Shown one piece after another: positions 60,132 to 64,000 of a DNA stretch of 64,000 nucleotides (position 1 is the stretch's first letter; each line of letters starts with the position of its first letter). The notes beneath the pieces are model-generated. The model saw only the letters and a list, made by a program, of their open reading frames with translations. It did no database searches and had not been told where the DNA came from. Position numbers and translations under genes: made by a program. Source of the stretch: Verrucomicrobiota bacterium (GTDB lineage Bacteria; Verrucomicrobiota; Verrucomicrobiia; Limisphaerales; J093). Location: assembly GCA_016716505.1 (NCBI GenBank), contig JADJWF010000004.1:434001-498000 (forward strand), in the 5' to 3' direction.

Positions 60132-62495
60132 TCAGTTCCCTTGCACCGGGCTGTCAACCGACCGCACACTGGCTACAGGTGTCACCGGTGCGCGAGCCGC
60201 TGTCAGGGAGATCAGATCGAGCAGAATGCGCTTGGTTTCCTCAAGGGCGACGTCCACTGCCGGAGTCTTTTCGTCCTCCGCTTCGGTTTCCTCCGGATCG
60301 GGATCGGTAATGGTCCGCGCCGAGAGAGCTTGCTCCTCTTCCGACTTGGGCTTGTTCGGGTCGAAGGGATCGGGCAGGCCCTCCTGGCCGGCGTTTTTGA
60401 GCGTGATCTCGTAAAGGGTCTCGGACGGAGCGGGGCGGGCTTTACGTTCGGTCAGGCGGGCTTTGCGGCGCGCTTCGTTTTCCTCCTTCTCGCGCCGGCG
60501 GTTCGCCTCGTTGAGGGACACGCTGCGGTCCGCCAGAGTCCGACGAAACTGCTCGATGTCCTCCCGGATGTACGCGTAATCGGTCGAAGCTTCCTGGCGC
60601 TTTTCCGTGCGGCGACGCAGTTCGTCCAAGTAAGGCTGCACCCGGTCGAGCTTGTCGAAGCGCGCGCTCTCGATGGTGTCCCACGGCAAAGGATAATCCA
60701 GCGATGCCTCACCCACTTCCATGTAGTTCGCCACCGACGGCAGCACGATGTCCGGCTGGACGCCGCGGAGCTGGGTGGATTCGCCGTTGGCCCGGTAGAA
60801 CTTGCGAATCGTTACTTTGAGCGCACCGGGATTGACGTTGGTGGGGAACCGGCCGGGCACGCGGTTGAGTTCGTAGATGGTCTGCACTGTGCCCTTACCG
60901 TGGGTGTTCGTGTCGCCGACCACCAGCGCGCGACCGTAATCCTGTAACGCCGCCGCGACGATCTCCGACGCCGAAGCACTGAACCGGCTCGTCAGCACAA
61001 CCAAGGGGCCGTCGTAGGCCACGGCCGGATCCCGATCCGACTCGACGGTGACGTCACCCGACGTGTCGCGGACCTGCACGATCGGCCCCTGTTTGATGAA
61101 CAGTCCCGCCACGCGGATGGCTTCTTCGAGCGACCCGCCGCCGTTCCGGCGCAGGTCGAGGACGAGCCCGCTGATCTTCTCGGCGGTCAGCTTCTTGATG
61201 AGCCGTGTCAGGTCGGCGCTGGTGCTGCGCTGCTCGGAATTGTCCTTGATGTTGTTCAGCTCGAAGCTGGCGTAAAACGACGGCAGATCAATGACCCCCA
61301 GGCGCGTGGGCTGACCGTCGGGACCGGGCAGTTCGATCAATTTCGCCTTCGCCTCCTGGTCCTCGAGCTTGATCTCGTCGCGGATCAGCGTGACGACCTT
61401 GCGCTGGGCATCGTCGGCCGCATCCGCCGGAATCAGCGTGAGCGTGACCTCCGTGCCCTTGGGACCGCGGATCATCTCGACGATCTTCGTGAGCTTCATG
61501 TCCACGACGTCCACCGGCTCCTGGTCCTTTTGGGCGACGGCGATGATGCGGTCGCCGGGCTTGATCTTGCGGCTGCGCGCGGCGGGGCCGCCCGCCATGA
61601 GGCTCTCAATCTTGCAGTAGCCGTCCTCGGCGCGCAGCAGGGCACCAATGCCGAAGAGCGAGAGCTTCATGCTGATGGCGAAGTTCTCGAGCTGCGCCTT
61701 GCCCATGTAATCGGAGTGGGGATCGTAAGCGTTGGCGAGGGCGCTCAGGTAGAGTTGCAGCACGTCGTCGTTATCCAGATCGGCCCAACTGCGCAGCAGC
61801 CGTTTGTAGCGCGCGCTAAGCGTCTTGACGATCTGATCGTGCGTTTTGTCGTTGAGCTTCTCCTGGAGATACTCGTACCGGAGGTGCTGTCGCCAGAGCT
61901 CCCGCGCCTCCCGCTCGTTCGCCGGCCGGGCGGCGGTCTTGCGATTGGGCGTGTAGCGGTCGTCTCCGGTGAACTCAAAGCTGCCGTTCTGCAGCAGTCC
62001 GGCCACGTACTCGACGCGCTGATCAATCCGCTGCACGAACCGCGCGAAGATCTCCCGCGCCGCCAGCGTTTCGCCGCGGAACGCGGTCACCTGGGCCAGC
62101 CGCGGGCGGTACTTGTCAAACTGGGCGAGGTCAGATTGGAAGAAGTGAATCCGGACCGGATCAAGCATCTCGATGTAGCGGTCAAGGAACCGGTTGGCCA
62201 TCGTGCCGGTGAAGGGCTCGCGCGAGTAGTGCATCCCGGCGAGCACCTGCGCCGTCAGGCGGGTGATGTTCGGATCGTGCTCCCCGGGCAACAGCGGCGT
62301 GACCGTGTTGTACTTGCTCGAGAAGGTGATCAGGTCGTTCACCGCCTCCGCAGCCGTGAGGTTCTGCGTGAGGCGGAGGGGACGAGTCTCCTCGGTCGCC
62401 GCCCGTACCGCGAGCCAGCCAGCCGACAGGCAGGCCGTCAGGGCAATCAGCACGACAGACAGGCCCCGACGGAGTTGGGGGAAGATGGGATTCAT
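60132..62495 (-). CDS. prc: Tail-specific (C-terminal processing) protease, Prc/Tsp type, S41A
   Basis: A 787-residue periplasmic protease. It has a signal or anchor (GLSVVLIALTACLSAGWLAVRA, about 11-32), a long helical N-terminal region typical of Prc, a PDZ domain (LFGIGALLRAEDGYCKIESLMAGGPA, then KPGDRIIAVAQ), and the S41 catalytic domain. The catalytic Ser is in FSASASEIV and the catalytic Lys in NTHGKGTVQT, both intact, with DLRRNGGGSLEEAIRVAGLF nearby. The C-terminal DUF3340-like region is Lys/Glu-rich. It degrades misfolded or tagged envelope proteins and in other bacteria also trims peptidoglycan hydrolases. ATG 62495 is supported by a promoter 29 nt upstream. Confidence 0.93.
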   Translation of the reverse strand: MNPIFPQLRRGLSVVLIALTACLSAGWLAVRAATEETRPLRLTQNLTAAEAVNDLITFSSKYNTVTPLLPGEHDPNITRLTAQVLAGMHYSREPFTGTMANRFLDRYIEMLDPVRIHFFQSDLAQFDKYRPRLAQVTAFRGETLAAREIFARFVQRIDQRVEYVAGLLQNGSFEFTGDDRYTPNRKTAARPANEREARELWRQHLRYEYLQEKLNDKTHDQIVKTLSARYKRLLRSWADLDNDDVLQLYLSALANAYDPHSDYMGKAQLENFAISMKLSLFGIGALLRAEDGYCKIESLMAGGPAARSRKIKPGDRIIAVAQKDQEPVDVVDMKLTKIVEMIRGPKGTEVTLTLIPADAADDAQRKVVTLIRDEIKLEDQEAKAKLIELPGPDGQPTRLGVIDLPSFYASFELNNIKDNSEQRSTSADLTRLIKKLTAEKISGLVLDLRRNGGGSLEEAIRVAGLFIKQGPIVQVRDTSGDVTVESDRDPAVAYDGPLVVLTSRFSASASEIVAAALQDYGRALVVGDTNTHGKGTVQTIYELNRVPGRFPTNVNPGALKVTIRKFYRANGESTQLRGVQPDIVLPSVANYMEVGEASLDYPLPWDTIESARFDKLDRVQPYLDELRRRTEKRQEASTDYAYIREDIEQFRRTLADRSVSLNEANRRREKEENEARRKARLTERKARPAPSETLYEITLKNAGQEGLPDPFDPNKPKSEEEQALSARTITDPDPEETEAEDEKTPAVDVALEETKRILLDLISLTAARAPVTPVASVRSVDSPVQGN

Positions 62496-62523
62496 GACCA
62501 CTTTTGCGTTCCGCAACCGGCAG

Positions 62524-62551
62524 AACATAGAAGAATTCACCCCTGCGGCAA
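62524..62551 (-). promoter_or_regulatory. prc promoter
   Basis: On the minus strand TTGCCG (62546-62551), a 16-nt spacer and TATGTT (62524-62529), giving a leader of about 20-25 nt. Confidence 0.55.
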
Positions 62552-62696
62552 GCGCCTTGCCTTGGCCACCGGCGGCTCCGAACTGCCCGTTCGCCCGAAC
62601 GCTCCAACTCATGCACTTGAGACTCGCCGGGAGGAGCGTCCGTTCAAATCCGGGCCTGCGCCGCGGATCGCCTTTCTGCGATCGCCACGCCTCCCT

Positions 62697-64000
62697 TCAC
62701 TGGGCGCGAACCTTGAAGAAGGCCGCCCCGAGCGGCGGCGGCGTCACGAAGCGGAAGCTGGCTCCGCCGAGTTTCACCAAGGTGGCGCTGGCGTCGGTCG
62801 TCCATTCCCCGGAGGCCACGTTGGCCCGGCGCAGCAGGGTGAACTGTGTGGTCGGTGTCGTCGCCGTGGCGGTGAAGTTGATGTGAAGCTGGCCGTTCAC
62901 CAGCGCGGGTACGTCCAACGCCACGCTCAGGACGGGACCGTTCTGGACGGCGAGCGGAAAAGCGGGGCCCCATTCGAGCGGCAAACCGCCGAAGACCAGG
63001 GCGCGAACTTCGAGAACGTGCGCGACTGCCGCGGTCGGGACGATGTTGAAGGTGTTTCCGGCGGGCACAGTGACGACCATGGGCACGGTCAACTCGGCGC
63101 AGTTGATGAATCGCAAGTCGTCCACCACCCAGCCCACGTGGGTCGCGGTGTCGGCATAGTACGGCCCGCCCGAGTAGTCGTACACCAGGCGGAGCAGCAG
63201 CGAGCGACCCGCGAATTCCGCCAGCGACGCGGTCCGGCTCTGAAAGCTGGATTCGCCCGCGGTGGAAGTCCCGGACTGGGAGTAGATGGTCGTCCATGAC
63301 CCGCCGTAGTCGGTGGAGACCTGAACGCGGGCGTGCTGGCCCTCCGACGCATAGCCGAGCCGGCTGCGGAAGGTGACGCTGGCGTTGGCCGCGGGGAGCA
63401 GCGTCTTGCGATACGTCAGCACTTGGGGCCGGGCCGGTGACAGGTGAGTCAGGCGCATGGCGTACGAACCCGAGTAGCGGGGCGACGAGACGACCACCGG
63501 GTAACCGGGCGAGACGTCACGGTCGAAGTTGATGAGATTGTCCTCGGCACCCTCCGTAATGTTCAGGGCCACGCTGCGGCTCAAACGCGCCTCGTGTGCA
63601 TCGGCCTTCGGCACGGGCGTGAAGGTGAATGACGCGGGTTGGCCGACCTGCACCGTAGCCGGGCCGGTGATCGAAGGCCGAACGGTGTCCGTGCCCGGCC
63701 GGGCGGGATCGAAAACCGTCACGACGTACGAGAAACTTCGGGTCGCATTCCCCACCTTCACGCCCGCCACCTCAACCGCGTAGGCGACATCCGCCGAGGT
63801 CGGTGGGTGCGAGTTGGAACCGGCAAACAGCACATCGGGCATCACCCACACGAGCGAGTTCTCTCCGGCCCCGACGCTGGCCGGCTCCACCTGCACGGCC
63901 AGCGGAGACCCGTTCTGCGTGACCGTGACCGTGGCCTTGGTGAAGTCGGCGTTGGGATACGACAGCGACCAGCGCGGGAAGACCAGCGGATACGGGACGA
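62697..64000 (-). CDS. C-terminal part of a secreted beta-rich surface protein
   Basis: The frame is open to the window edge, so at least 433 residues are present and the N-terminus is missing. The visible part begins YPLVFPRWSLSYPNADFTKA, resembling the region that follows CAP/SCP domains in some secreted PVC proteins. It continues with a jelly-roll-like beta domain (SYAMRLTHLSP, VTFRSRLGYASEGQHARVQVS, VGWVVDDLRFIN) and ends in a beta-sandwich segment with a typical surface-protein end (GAAFFKVRAQ). No catalytic motif was seen. It is probably an extracellular adhesin or matrix protein. Confidence 0.6.
   Translation of the reverse strand, partial: VPYPLVFPRWSLSYPNADFTKATVTVTQNGSPLAVQVEPASVGAGENSLVWVMPDVLFAGSNSHPPTSADVAYAVEVAGVKVGNATRSFSYVVTVFDPARPGTDTVRPSITGPATVQVGQPASFTFTPVPKADAHEARLSRSVALNITEGAEDNLINFDRDVSPGYPVVVSSPRYSGSYAMRLTHLSPARPQVLTYRKTLLPAANASVTFRSRLGYASEGQHARVQVSTDYGGSWTTIYSQSGTSTAGESSFQSRTASLAEFAGRSLLLRLVYDYSGGPYYADTATHVGWVVDDLRFINCAELTVPMVVTVPAGNTFNIVPTAAVAHVLEVRALVFGGLPLEWGPAFPLAVQNGPVLSVALDVPALVNGQLHINFTATATTPTTQFTLLRRANVASGEWTTDASATLVKLGGASFRFVTPPPLGAAFFKVRAQ

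Overview
The window is about 66% GC, has short intergenic gaps, and carries roughly 44 real or partial protein genes plus two gene relics. No rRNA, tRNA, CRISPR array or insertion sequence was seen. Several features point to a free-living Gram-negative member of the PVC superphylum, most likely Verrucomicrobiota (Pedosphaera/Limisphaerales-like). These are a large secreted dehydrogenase with a PVC-type heme-binding tail, several TPR and PD40 envelope proteins, an outer-membrane polysaccharide export module, a lipoprotein alpha-2-macroglobulin, and a primary sigma factor with a long basic N-terminal extension. This placement is inferred from gene content only.

Layout. 1-8.9 kb: a partial gene, an ETF-quinone oxidoreductase with a ferredoxin tail, a TPR/gluzincin pair, a PBP4-type D-Ala-D-Ala carboxypeptidase, and a compact VTC / DUF4956 / HlyD-like operon. 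9-19 kb: tRNA-dihydrouridine synthase, a PD40-TPR protein with a single CxxCH site, a Uma2 protein, an orphan two-domain ABC permease, the PVC-type dehydrogenase/cytochrome, and a convergent aldehyde dehydrogenase. 19-27.3 kb (minus strand): rpoD and a 1931-residue alpha-2-macroglobulin with an intact CxEQ thioester. 27.4-32.8 kb (plus strand): RidA, a secreted glycoside hydrolase, a degenerate S41 protein, and a three-domain fusion of low-molecular-weight phosphatase, ribose-5-phosphate isomerase B and serine hydroxymethyltransferase. 32.8-39 kb (minus strand): rhomboid-TPR, an A-type Fe-S carrier, rpsA, an hsdM relic and purB. 39-43 kb (plus strand): a conserved protein of unknown function, a class III aminotransferase, rsmA and a Nudix hydrolase. 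43-51 kb (minus strand): a TPR protein, a broken PD40 gene, pyrD-pyrK, and a BY-kinase / Wza / outer-membrane barrel module. 51.8-60 kb (plus strand): a second sigma-70 factor, apt, a PAP2-GT39 fusion, an OGG1-like glycosylase, comB, a thioredoxin-like protein, carA and folE2. 60-64 kb (minus strand): a tail-specific protease and a partial secreted protein.

Many genes serve core metabolism: pyrimidines (pyrD, pyrK, carA), purines (purB, apt), folate/one-carbon (folE2, glyA domain) and translation (rpsA, rsmA, dus). The rest mostly serve the envelope. A recurring promoter layout stands out. A TTGNNN - about 17 nt - TANNNT element lies only 5-13 nt before the start codon of at least a dozen genes, with no Shine-Dalgarno sequence. 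This predicts widespread leaderless or nearly leaderless mRNAs. The most unusual gene is the phosphatase-RpiB-GlyA fusion, which joins into one chain three functions whose separate genes lie close together in Bacillus (the ywlE-ywlF-ywlG-glyA region).
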